From positions 1 to 64,000 of the forward strand of contig JAWQRO010000015.1 in assembly GCA_033557835.1 (NCBI GenBank): a DNA stretch of 64,000 bases. Direction: 5' to 3'. This document shows positions 1 to 12,200 of the stretch, piece by piece (the first letter of the stretch is position 1; every line of letters begins with the position of its first letter). The stretch comes from Helochares maculicollis. Taxonomy: Eukaryota > Arthropoda > Insecta > Coleoptera > Hydrophilidae. Made by a program: the position numbers and the translations under genes. The notes under the pieces are model-generated. The model was not told where the DNA came from and did not search any database. It saw nothing but the letters and a program-made list of their open reading frames with translations.

Positions 1-510
1 CTTAGATTTCTTATCTTCACACTTTGATTTCCAATCTTATGTTCCATTTCGGACTTTCACTCTTAGATTTCTCATCTTCACTCTTTGGTTTCATATCTTA
101 TCTTCCATTTAATACTTACAATCTTAGATTTCTTACCTTCACTCTTTAATTTTCCATCTTATCTTCCATTTCGTACTCTCACTCTTAGATTTCTCATCTT
201 CACTCTTAGATTTCCCATCTTATCGTTCATTTCGTACTTTAAGTCTTAAATTTCTCATCTTCACTCATTCGTTTCATATATTTTCTTCCATTTAATACTT
301 TCACTCTTAGATTTCTCATCTTCACTCCTTGATTTCCCATCTTATCTTCCATTTCGTACTTTGTCTCTTAGAATTCTCATTTTAACTCTTAGATTTCTCA
401 TCTTCACTCTTTGACTCATCTTCACTCTCTGATTTCCCATCTTATCTTCTATGTCGTACTTTCACTCTTAAATTTCTTATCTTCACTCTTAGATTTCTCT
501 TCTTCACTTG
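1..510. repeat. Minisatellite array, TCTTAGATTTC-type unit
   Basis: Imperfect tandem units built from the words CTTAGATTTCTCATCTTCAC and CTTATCTTCCATTTCGTACT run from the window edge to about 510; the compound unit is roughly 60 bp. Units vary by substitutions and partial deletions, so the array is old. It probably continues beyond the left edge. Confidence 0.8.
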
Positions 511-770
511 ATTTTTCATCTCGAATCCTTGATTTTGCATCTTGAATCCTTCAGATTTCATCTCAAATCCTGGATTTATCATCTCGAATCCTTGTTTTGA
601 ATCTCGAATCCCTGATTTTGCATTTCGAATCCCTGATTTTGCATCTCGAATCCCTGAAATTTTATTTCGAATCCCTGATTTTGTATCTCGAATCCCTGAT
701 TTTGCATTTCGTATCCCCGATTTTGCATCTCGAATCCTGGATTTTTCACCTTAAATCCTTGATTTTTACG
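511..770. repeat. Minisatellite array, ~21-bp TCTCGAATCCCTGATTTTGC unit
   Basis: About a dozen imperfect copies of a 21-22 bp unit adjoin the previous array. Because the unit is close to a multiple of three, it leaves open frames that translate as repeated FRIPDFA-like peptides. I treat these as by-products and not as a gene. Confidence 0.8.
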
Positions 771-788
771 TTTGCAACCTTACTTTGA

Positions 789-977
789 AATGAAATCTGG
801 CTTCTTATCCTGAAACGATAAGTTTCTTTGCAAGATGATGGATCCTGGAACTCAGAGGATTTAAGTTTGGAGTAAAATTTTTTTACTCTGACATTTTCAA
901 TTGGCTTCTTATCCTCAAACGATGAGGATTTTTGCAAGATGATGGCTCCTGGAACTCAGAGGCTTTAAGTTTGGAAC
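789..977. repeat. Short direct duplication (~70 bp, 114-bp spacing)
   Basis: The segment with TGGCTTCTTATCCTGAAACG, TTGCAAGATGATGG and TCCTGGAACTCAGAGG near 789-867 recurs near 903-977 with a few changes. It is a local tandem duplication in otherwise unique AT-rich DNA. Confidence 0.75.
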
Positions 978-3208
978 CTAATTGTTTATCCTGAAATTCT
1001 CGATGTTTTGCTCAGGCTACACTTTCGATATTTTTGAACCATTTTTGACTTTAAAGTCTTAAACCCAGACATTTGATGATCTTGTAATTTTGGATTCCTA
1101 ATCTAAGCAGTTTTTGATCTGTAACGATTGTGTGTTGAGCTGCTGCAATAACATGAAACTTTGGTTGGGTAGCTCTGATCTAGTGGGGTCCAAATTGAAC
1201 TCGGGCCTTATATTTGGTACAGATTTGATGATCCTCTTATTCTGACCGTCTCTCTGAGCCCTATCATCATTTTCCATAGTCTTAGTAGAACATTGTGTTT
1301 CTAGCCGTCCCTCCTGTTAAATGTTAGTATCTTTTCTAGATTTACACCCTTTTTTTCTAAGGGTTTCCAATTTTCACCCAGATTGGCTCCATTTTTGCCT
1401 CCAATTTGTTGTTCGAAAGTCTGCTAAATTTTGTCCTCATTTATCTTTTCCTTGTTTTAGGATACTCTAGATTGCTTTTTTAGCCTCTCGTGGCTGCTAT
1501 GTTTAGCCTCGACCAATATCTGGTGAATTTGGTTTCCCGTTTAAATTCTAGATGACAGTGGTTATCCATGTTATCTTGCGGATACTTTTTACTCAAGAAA
1601 CTTGCATTTAGTTGTTTTTCTGCTGCAAATCAGCTTCCTCCGTTTTCATAGCTCTCCTCATGATTCCTGTGCTCCAACGGACAATGGTCTAATTACATGG
1701 TAGTGACTCACCAATAATTCCGCGAGTTGGGTTTGGGAAGTTTTGATGGTTCCATCTTAAAGTTAAGCTAGTAGGAATTTTCCAGCTGTTCTAGAAACAG
1801 TTCAATATATATTTAGTCGCAAATTCCCAGACGTGACAACCCCAGGAATTACGTTTCCGTGACTTGCAGATACAAAATTGTACTTGCAAATTGATGACCA
1901 CTGAAGTACGTGCGCTAATACCTTAAATCATTCACAGCATTCCATTTTTAAAACGGTATTTTAATAGGATATTCCACATTAATCGATTAAACGATCAAAT
2001 ACTATTAATTTCCAAACCTTTCCCAGATCTCTATTTTCGGCTCCTCTGCCATCTTTGAAACCTCTCGTCTTTGCTCTTTGTATCGTTGGTAATGTTTGCA
2101 TTCCATCAGTTAGTCTGTTTTAGGTCATTTGCAGGTGCTCGAAGCTCCACTGGTCAGCAAGGTAGCTCTGCAACCAGTTCCATACTATCCGGACGTCTTC
2201 ATTGTTCTTAAATGAGCAAATTAATGTAAATGTCGCGCCAATAATTGTTATTTGTGGGGTCATTTGCAGAATTCTTCGAACAATGTTGTGAAATTATGTG
2301 TCAAATCGACTCTTGACGATAAAGAAAACATGGGAACATAGCCTGTGCGCATTTCAGCTGCTTCGCTGATCTGCAGAGCGACAGAAAAATCTTGCAGTTT
2401 TGAAACCAAAACATAGAAGACTCGCAAATGTGCGTGACTCTCTTATTTAATTGCTAAAACTCCTGATGTCTGCCTAACTGCACAATTGTTACCCGCGATG
2501 TAGAAATAATTATTCATAATATCAACAAATAATTATATACGTTAGCATTCTTGTAGGTGAACTGATTGGCTTAATATGCAGCGGTTTCAATTTTTTCCTA
2601 GAATAAAAACACGTTTTCTAGGTCACGCCAGAAGAAAAGTAAAGGTATGAAAATGCATCGTGTTTCCACATGCGATCCGATCCATCGACATTATCAGCCC
2701 GTGGTGATGGTTTCCTGATCGAAATCGGTCTTGCCGAATAAAGTCAGTCCTCGACCGGACGTCTGCGAGATAACTGAAAGTAAAGTCAAAGGTGCATCTG
2801 CGCCATTTCCCAATGGTACAGGTGACGCTTCGGTACCAACGAGGCGTTTGCCCCCTACCGTTCGGTTCTGGCTCGGAGAAGGAGGTACCACGACGCTGCC
2901 ACCCTCGGCGTTATCTATCTTCAAGCCCATTCAAGATACCAGAGCGACATTTCATGAAAATTCATCAACGATGAAGTTTCCTGAAAATCGGCTCCGATTC
3001 TGCAGCTCTGGTCCCGGGCAGTAATTCCTCGATTCGCATGCAGCCGTCGTTCGGTTTTTAGCCCGTTTATTTGTGCTTACTCGTTTCTCATTAGAGTCAA
3101 TAGAACAAATAGTGCGTTTGAAATTCTTCAGTTGTCCCGTGTCCGCGTTTGATAAGTGCTTTAAAACAAATTTAATTGTACCGTTTTGCAAACGCCGCAC
3201 GTACCGCC
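978..3208. other. Upstream region of the first NRF gene, no gene seen
   Basis: This AT-rich DNA has scattered AATCCTGA-like words and no convincing exon. The last ~550 bases (about 2650-3208) are noticeably more GC-rich than the rest. The promoter and 5' UTR of the gene starting at 3209 probably lie there. I see no clear TATA box, so no promoter position is called. Confidence 0.4.
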
Positions 3209-6200
3209 ATGAATTCGCTATCGTTAATGATTTGTTTGGGCTTTTGTATGAGTTTGGTGCACAGTGAGTTAAAAATCAGCAACGTAACCAAAAATGGGTC
3301 GGTGGCTCCTCTGCTCGAGCAGAAGATGCAACAGCCTCTGTGCAACGTTACGCTGGAGGACGTTAAGAGCCTGGAGGAGCTGGACAGTGCCTTCGATGTA
3401 AATAGGGAAGCGTTAGGAAGAAACTGCCTGAAGAACATTACTAAATGTTTGGAACAAGGTAAGGGATGTTCGCCAGCAGCTGCAACACAAAGGTTCCCTG
3501 CAATTTTTCCCACAACTCTCACATCATTGTTCTCATACCCACTCATTATTCTGAAATTAAAACCAATTTACCATTTATATCTACATGGATGCACTTTATT
3601 GATGTAAGGTATTGCTTTCCAGTAATAAGATATTAATTAATTTCATTTGCGCAAAGAAATCGTTAATATTTTATTGCTCGTGGCATTAAAATTGAATGGG
3701 AAATTAACGAAAGCGATTTCGTAATTTTATGCAAATGTCGAGTTGTCCCAATAGTCACCACGTCCTAAAGTTCTTCATAAAATTTAGGAAGCACTCTTGG
3801 GGCAGGTACCGAGTTCTCAAGACATCATTTTGTTCTGGATTCACAGCCAAGCCTGCAAGGCCATAGCTCATCGCCGACTATTTTTGTATTTGTTTTTATC
3901 TCGTCTGCATCTTGTATACTTGCGTGCTTAACTAAATTGCCACAATATGCACACAGCGGCGATCAATTATCCTCTACTCGTACTACATCCCAATCAAATT
4001 TATCATTATGCATTCTTAATGCATGACCTATTAGCTCCGTAGATATCTACTATGTCGATAATAGAATGCATAATAATAATCTGTTTTATTTCATGGTCAC
4101 ACATGTTGCAGTTATAGTCTATAAAAATGCGTAGTACTGGTTTGTGTCATTCTTCCTATACGGACAACCCCGTGGAGCAAATATCCTACGGATGCTAATT
4201 TGATCTGGTCTTAGATTTGATCGTTTTTTCTCACAGTTACAAGACCGCATAAGCTTCGCTTACTCGGGATTCGCTCGCTTCGCTCGCTCATCAAACCAGG
4301 TATAGCTCTCAGTGATTATCATTCGTTCGCTACTTCAAATATTTTACTAAAAGTCATTTATCGCCAGTAGTTAGACGAGGCTGAATTGTCTATAAACAGA
4401 AATGCAGAAGAGACACCAAATATTCAAGTCTGAAATTTTAACTGGAAACCAAAATACCTCAAAGGCATCATAGACTTCACTTATCCGGGATTTGCTCGCT
4501 TCGCTCGCTCATCAAACCAGATCTAGCTCTCAGTGATTATCATTCGTTCGCTATTTCCAATATTTTACTAAAAGTCAATTTTCGCCAGTATTTAGACGAG
4601 GCTGAATTGTCTATAAACAGAAATGTAGGAGAGACACCAAATATTCAAGTCTGTAATTTTAACTGAAAACCAAAATACTTCAAAGGCATCATAGATTTCA
4701 CTTACTCGGGATTTGCTCGCTTCGCTCGGTCATCAGACCAGATCTAGCTCTCAGTGATTATCATTCGTTCGCTATTTCCAATATTTTACTAAAAGTCAAT
4801 TTTCGCCTGTATACAGACGAGGCTGAATTGTCTATAAACAGAAATGTAGAAGAGATACCAAATATTCAAGTCTGAAATTTTAACTTAAAACCAAACTAGT
4901 TCAAAGACCGCATAAGCTTCGCTTACTCGGGATTCGCTAGCAGAGCATATACATTGTCTTGTAACTGTGACAGAGGAAATTTGTGAAATCTTCACTCCGC
5001 GAGGGATGAGCGAGCGAATCCCGAGTAAGCGAAGCTTATGCGGTCTTTGATGTATTTTTGTTTTCAGTTAAAATTTCAGGCTCGAATACTTGGATTGAAT
5101 ATATAAATCAAAGAGAAACGTTCACATGACTAGTGAAGCATCAGTAAATATTATGTGTTTGCTTGAATTTCACAAACCTTATGGCTTTGTTCTTGCTAAG
5201 ATATGACTGAATCCCCTTTGTTTCCATTTCGTGATAAAAACACAGTAAAACCGACAGAAATCGGCAGTATCAAGTATCAAAAGAGGCCTTGGAAATTGAC
5301 TGGGCGCTTGTTATTGCAACAGCACCAACCAATAGCCTCCACATCAACGCTACATACCAGATTTAGCTCTCAGTGATTATCATTCGTTCGCTACTCCCAA
5401 TATTTCACTAAAAGTCATTTATCGCCAGTATTTAGACGAGGCTGAATTGTCTAAAAACAGAAATGTAAAAGAGACTCCAAATATTAGAGCCAGAAATTTT
5501 AACTTAAAACTAAAATACTAAAAGACAGCATAAACTTCGCTTACTCGGGATTCGCTCGCTTCGCTCGCTCATCCCTCGCGGAATATATATTGTCTTATAA
5601 CTAATCATTACTCACAATTCTGTCTCATCTAAATGCTGTTGATGAATAACTTTTAGTCGAATATTGGAAGTAGCAAACGAATAGTTTATAAACAAAAATG
5701 TAGATGAGACTAATTATTCGAGCTTGATATTTTAACTGAAAACCAAAATACATCAAAGAAAGCATAAACTTCGCTTACTCGGGATTCGCTCGCTCATCCC
5801 TCGCGAAGAAAATATTTCACAAATTTCCTCAATCATAGCGACGAGACAATATCCCTCCGCGAGGGATGAGCGAGCGAATCCCGAGTAAGCGAAGCTTATG
5901 CGGTCTTTAATGTATTTGGGCGGTCGGGCTCGAATATTTGGAGTCTCTTCTACCTTCCTCTTCACAAACATGTCGGTCTTGTCTAAATGCTGTTGATGAA
6001 TAACTTTTAGTCGAATATTGGAAGTAGCTAACGAATGATAATCACCGAGAGCTAGATCAGGTCAGTAGCGTTGATGTGGAGTCTATTTCTTCGTCTTGTA
6101 CTTCCAATATTTTACTAAAGGTAATCATCAACAGCATTTAGGCGAGGCGGAATTGTCTGTAAAGAGACTCCAAATATTCGAGCCTGAAATTTTTACTGGA

Positions 6201-9200
6201 AAAAATTTATCAAAGACTTTTGCGGTCTCGTTTTGTTTACTCTGGGTGCACTCGCTTCGCTTACTCGGGATTCGCTCGCTCATCCCTCGCGGAGTGTTGT
6301 CTTAGAAGTTTGACTGAGGAAATTTGCGAAGTTTATACTCTGCGAGGGATGAGCGAGCGAAGCGAGCGAATCCCGAGTAAGCGAAGCTTATGCGGTCTTT
6401 GATGTATTTTGGTTTTCAGTTAAAATTTCAGGCTAAAATTAGCCTCCCGCACTTTACACATATCTATATATAAAATAGAGATCGAGAAGAGACTCCAAAA
6501 AGTGAGACCTTGAAATTTTAACTGCTCTCTACGTTTTGAGAGGCTCTGAAACCATTTTGACTATGTTTGGAATGCAGTTTGTGTGTCTGGTTTGTATTAA
6601 CTAGACCCTACAGACTAAAAATTGTAAAATTTTTGTACAGCAAATAATTTCACGTTTTTCAGAACAACTGAAAAGAAACTATACTCGCATATCTCACAAA
6701 TATGTTTCTTTATAGGGGCTGTAATTGTTGGGTGGCAAAATTTCAATTCAGTAGTTCTTAAGCCTATTCATCCCTTGATTCATCTCCAGTCCGAGTAAAT
6801 GAAGCAAAATCTGAGTCATTCTATGGTGTTGGAATTTCGATCCTGTCCTCAATCCTTGATCCTGTAAGATATTTAGTCCTGAATCCTTGGTTCTTATTTT
6901 GTTTCGATTTTCAATTGAGGTTTAGCCCTTGACGCCATTCCAAAAAAAATAAACAAAACATTTTTATTTCCTGACTAACCTGATTTCTCCGACTGATATT
7001 TCGTATAAGTCATCCTTGAAATTTTTATCCTGCGAGATTTGTCAGTTATGCTTCGTCCCAAATCCTTGATTTTTATGAAGTTTTGATTTTCAGTCGAGTC
7101 AACTTTAGACTTAATCCCGAAAGCCAGAATATATCAATTCAAAACATATAAAATTCTCATAGAAACAACGGAGTAGATTGAGGTAGGGTAGCCCCCCCTT
7201 GACGTATACACTTTCACAGCTATCTAAACAATAGAAATGAAGAAGAGACTTCGTAACATAAAGCCTCAAGATTTCAATTGAAACTGAAAATACAACATAG
7301 ATCGAATAAGCTTCGCTTGCTCGGGACTCGATCGCTTCGCTCGCTCATCCCTCGCGGGCGAGGATGCGTTAAGAAAGCGAAACGATTTAAAATATATCTG
7401 CTAGCAGTTGATAGGAAAGTACGACTACAACAGATTGCAAATTCTTAAGCGTGTGCAACCCTTAATTCATCTCCAGTTCGAGTAAATGAAGCAAAAGCGT
7501 CTTTGCTGTACGACTAATCTGATTTGTCAGACTGATAATTCGTATAAGTCATTATATGTCCTGTAAGATATTAAGTTTTGAATCCTTGATTCTTATTTTA
7601 TTTCGATTTTCGATTCATTCTCTGATCTTGGATCCTAGACCTTGTAAGATAATAAGTCGCGAATCCTTGATCCTATAAGATATTAAATCCTGAAACCTGG
7701 ATCCCGCTTAAACTATCAATTTAGTAATCCTGTTTTTTTTTAGCCCCATATCCACAGTACTTCATTTCGAATTTGATTTGTAACCCTGAAACCACAGATT
7801 TTAGCCTAAAACTTATGTTTAAACCCGAAAGGCGGGTTTAATATCCTGAAGCGTTTAGATTTCAGCCCATGAATTGTAGATTGGTTCATCCTGCGATGAA
7901 ATTATGCATCTTGTTGTCTGGATACTCGTGTCTTAAATATTTCAACTTGGATTCTCCATTTTTGATTCTACAGTCTTGAAGTTATAACTCCTGTAGTTTC
8001 AGCAATGTTTCATCCTAAGTCCTCTATTGCGATCCTGTATGAAATCCTTGTTTCCCGACGTTCTATTCTCTAATATTGGCAGCTTGATCCTATAACACTG
8101 TTATAATAAACTCGCGATCATACATTGAATACGAACAGACGTCCTTCAGGAGTAGTACTCAAAGTTTGGTACTGATGTTAAATGATAGAGACACGTAAGA
8201 TAAGTAGACGAATAAACGAACAAACCATTTTTTCTGATCAATAACCAATACATTAATTTTTGTGTTGCTACTTGCTTTAAGATCTACCAGAAGATAACAG
8301 GATAGGGTTTATTTTAAGAGAAAGTACATTTAAGGATATAATTGCTGTGTCTGACCAATACGGTTAAGGCGTGTTAATCACACCAAAAATTAACGTAGAT
8401 TAATTACAATAACGATTTGGTTATGTAATACAGCGCTTATTTCTACATGAGCCAATAATTCAGACCAAGGAAATGAACTGGACACATCCGCAAAGTCAAA
8501 GTCAAAGAAACGACGTAAATGCTTGTAAATAGGCAAATAAATCCCACGAATGAAGACATTTAACTAGTTTCAGTTAGTTGGGTCCATTATGAAATTTGAA
8601 CCGTCTGCCAAGTGGTAAAAGTGGTCTTGGCTTCCTGAAACCGAGCACAAGAGTTTCGATAGAAATTTCATGTCCACAGACTAAACGGTTACCTATTGTT
8701 TTAAATTTGGACATCGGAATCACATTTCCTACCTTTACATAACCCGATTCAAATTCACGCCTCATAATCGATGAAACAAGACCGAAATACTTAAAAACTG
8801 AAAGTGAATATGCTGCAGAAACCAGACTTGAATTTCAACTACATCAACGCTTCCATTGCAGTAACACACAACATATGTACACATAAGAAAAATGCAAAGA
8901 GATCCTCATTGGGAATTTCCTGGCGTAGTCCTGCTGCAGATTCAAGTTGTCTGAGGGATTTTTTCGTCTGAGAGCACGTTTCCCTTGAGAAAAAACGTAG
9001 CTTTCGTCTGAGTATGTCTGGTAACTGGTTTCGTCGCATTGTAATGCGACCTTCTTGGTGCGTAAAATGTACTTAAGGCAAGTTCAGGAACAAAGCGAAG
9101 CGTTGCAAAAATTGTAAGTGTCGGGCAAACGAACCAATTCGACCTTCTAGAAGCAATGAACCCTAACGAACTTCAATTGTTTTAGCAAAATATTATGTTA

Positions 9201-12200
9201 AAATAGGATTTTTGCAAAATACAGCCCAAAAAATGGCCACGCCCCCACAAGGAAGATGCCAAAACAGAAGGCTTCGAGACGCAAATTTTATTACGTGGTC
9301 ATTAAAATTACATCACTGATCGAACAAATGATAAATAAAATTTAAGCACAGGAAAATTTGTAGCTAGAAAATAGTATTTGGCTACACAAGCATCTACATC
9401 TATGGTTTATGCTTTGAATTATTAAAAAAACACATTTAAAACCAAGAGGAACAACAGCAAATTATTGTAAAAATTGAATTTGAATTCGAGTTATAAAGGG
9501 CTGTAAACATTTTAAAATCGTTTTAAAACTTATAACATTGTATAAATGTTATAACAAACCGTCTTGAACAGGGTCTGCTTCGCTATCGTCACTATCGGTG
9601 TCGGTGCTCCAACCATTTTCCTCTTCCTCCCCTTCAGGGTCCTCCTCTTCGTCTCCATCTCCGCCCTGCTCGTCCCCATTATCACCATCTTGCCCTCCAG
9701 CTCCTCCCCCTTGATTTCCTCCAGCCCCACCACCCTGATGTCCCTCATCCCCGTGTTGATTGTCATCATCACCTTGCTCACCAGCAGCTTCACCAGCATT
9801 TTCGTCTTCAGCGGCTTCATCTTCGTGACCCCCAATCCCATTAGGGATATTCTGGGGAGGATTCTGGTCAGCAATAAAATTTTCTTCCAAATCGTCTTCA
9901 CGTTTTTCTAAATCTCTGTCAGCATTGGAAGCATCGTGTTTCCTTTTGTCTTTGCCAAAATTATCTTTCCCTTGGTGTGAATCTTTCCCTAGGCCTGGAT
10001 CATTCCTTTGCTGTGAGTATTTCCGTTGGTCTGTGGTTTTCCCTTGACCTGAGTCTTTCCCTTGATCTGAGTCTTTCCCTTGATCTGAGTTATTCCCTCG
10101 GTCTGAGTCTTTCCCTCGGTCTGAGTCTTTTCCTCGGTCTGAGTCTTTCCCTCGGTCTGAGTCTTTCCCGTGGCGACGCTTCATCGTCTTCTTCAATTAC
10201 AAAATGGTTTTCTTGCACAAAAAAGGAAGGAATTCGTCAAAATAGGACTTCGATGGCCATATGACGTTAACTTGTTGTTGTATATCGTGATAACACTTTT
10301 TTAATCGATATGAATTTAGCCAGAACTGCTTGGTCTGGCGTGGGCAGAGTCGAACTGAAGACTTTTCAACCACTTCTATACGCCCTTACGCAATTATTCG
10401 TACCAATTTACCCACCTAAACAGGTCCTCAGACTTCCTCAACTGGAGTTTTTTATAGCCTCGATTGTGACAGTCTTCTCAAGACTCCATTTCCACCCAGT
10501 TTTTGACTGACAGGTGGCTTTAAAGTGATCTAACATAATTTATGAATTAGGAATCCAAAGGAAATCTAGATTTTCCATGGTGCCCAGGCAACACAATTGA
10601 CTACCACAATTCCTGAAGAAGAATGATGTCTATTCTGTAATTAATATAAGTCCAGCTAGGACAGATTTTCTTTCAATTAACCTATTTAAAATTTCGTGGT
10701 TTTCCCATTTTCAATTTCTCATAGTTCCTCCAAGGTCAGATAGCTCACATTAGAGGACAAAGCTTACCATAAAACTAATGGTGATGCTCAACAAGGACAT
10801 AAGAGACCATTGTCAGCTCTCTGTTAGAAAAATTTTCTTAAAACTTTACACCTTAGCTTAGAAGTACATTTTAAGGGTCATTTATCAGGAGGCTGTGGAT
10901 GCTGTTTATGATTCCGAAACGGTCACAGCCAATTAGGCTGCATGATTTCATTAACTCCTTGCTTTTAGGTCGTTTGTAAAGAAGCAGGTACGTACAGCTA
11001 AACCCGTTGTCTAAAATGGAATCTTATCCCAAAAGCCTACTATCTTCTTGTTGAGTTAAAGGCTATGACTATGTGTCCATCAGTCAGTTGCCTCTTCTGC
11101 TTCGCCAATATTCATTCCCTTGTCTAGAGTGTAACAAATGTAGGCAGGAACGAGAAAACATTTATGATATTGCAGTTTTTGGATATAGTCAACTTGAATA
11201 TTTCGCCCTAGTTCGCAATTCGTTTTGTACAGCAGCCGAGAATTTTGAGTCCTCAATCTTATTAGACTATTGAATTCAGGTTTAAGAGCCGTTGAAGGAG
11301 AAACCTTAAATTTTGAATCTGCACTCTTCGACTTGCTCATCCTGATTTCCAAATTTTGGACGTTTTATCTTATATGCTTGATTTGTTTAGACTCAGAAAT
11401 CTCGCATTACTTTGAATCTGCGTTTTAAGTTCCAACTCTTTGAGTTTTTGCAATAAAATCCTCGCAGTTACAATAGAAGTTCACCCTATATGATACAACA
11501 CGATTAATACTGAAATGAAGGGATTTTTAAGCCGATAGCTTAAATATGGTAAAACCCAGGAGGTTTGGTTCTAGGTGTAAGATTTGTTGATGCTGAAAAT
11601 GAAACGCTTTGATTCTATGACTGTAAAATAATGACAATGACAAATTGCCAGCTTATGGATCAATCCGTAGGAGAATCTTTCTCATACAGAACAGCCATCA
11701 AATAACGTTTATTCGTTCCTTATCAAATTGATGAGGATCCAAACAGTAAACTAGACATTAAGGAAGGATTTTTACATTTTTACATTCGCAAAATCTTAGA
11801 TCTGTAACAACTTTTGAGGACCACCTAAAGTACCTGTTTACCTACACAGTTTTGAAATACTTTCAAATAAATTTCACGTTAAAATGCAGCTGCTAAATTG
11901 AAATTTCTAGCGCGGCTTAAACAACACGAAAAAGTGGCAGATACAAATTTTAGACGCGATCGCAGCATCGAAAGGACCATTTTTGAAATTTTGTAAATCC
12001 CATATCAAGTAGACTGTGGAAAAAAACGATGCTAAACTAAAATCACGTCTCAAAATAAAAAGACCTATCAATATAGCGAAGTTATCTTCTATCTTCGGCA
12101 AAACGAATGAGCTGCGCCTTCGGCTTCGAGCTTCGCTCTTCACTTAAAAGCGTCAACCTAAGCTTCTAAAACAAGATATTTTTACTTTCTTGAATAGTTC

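Noticed and set aside
542..937. Three short open frames with FRIPDFA-like repeat peptides or their antisense
   Set aside because: They follow the period of the minisatellite and have no splice or start context.
8574..9039. Two minus-strand ORFs of 63 and 66 residues
   Set aside because: No domain, no repeated pattern of constraint, no flanking splice logic; the length is expected by chance.
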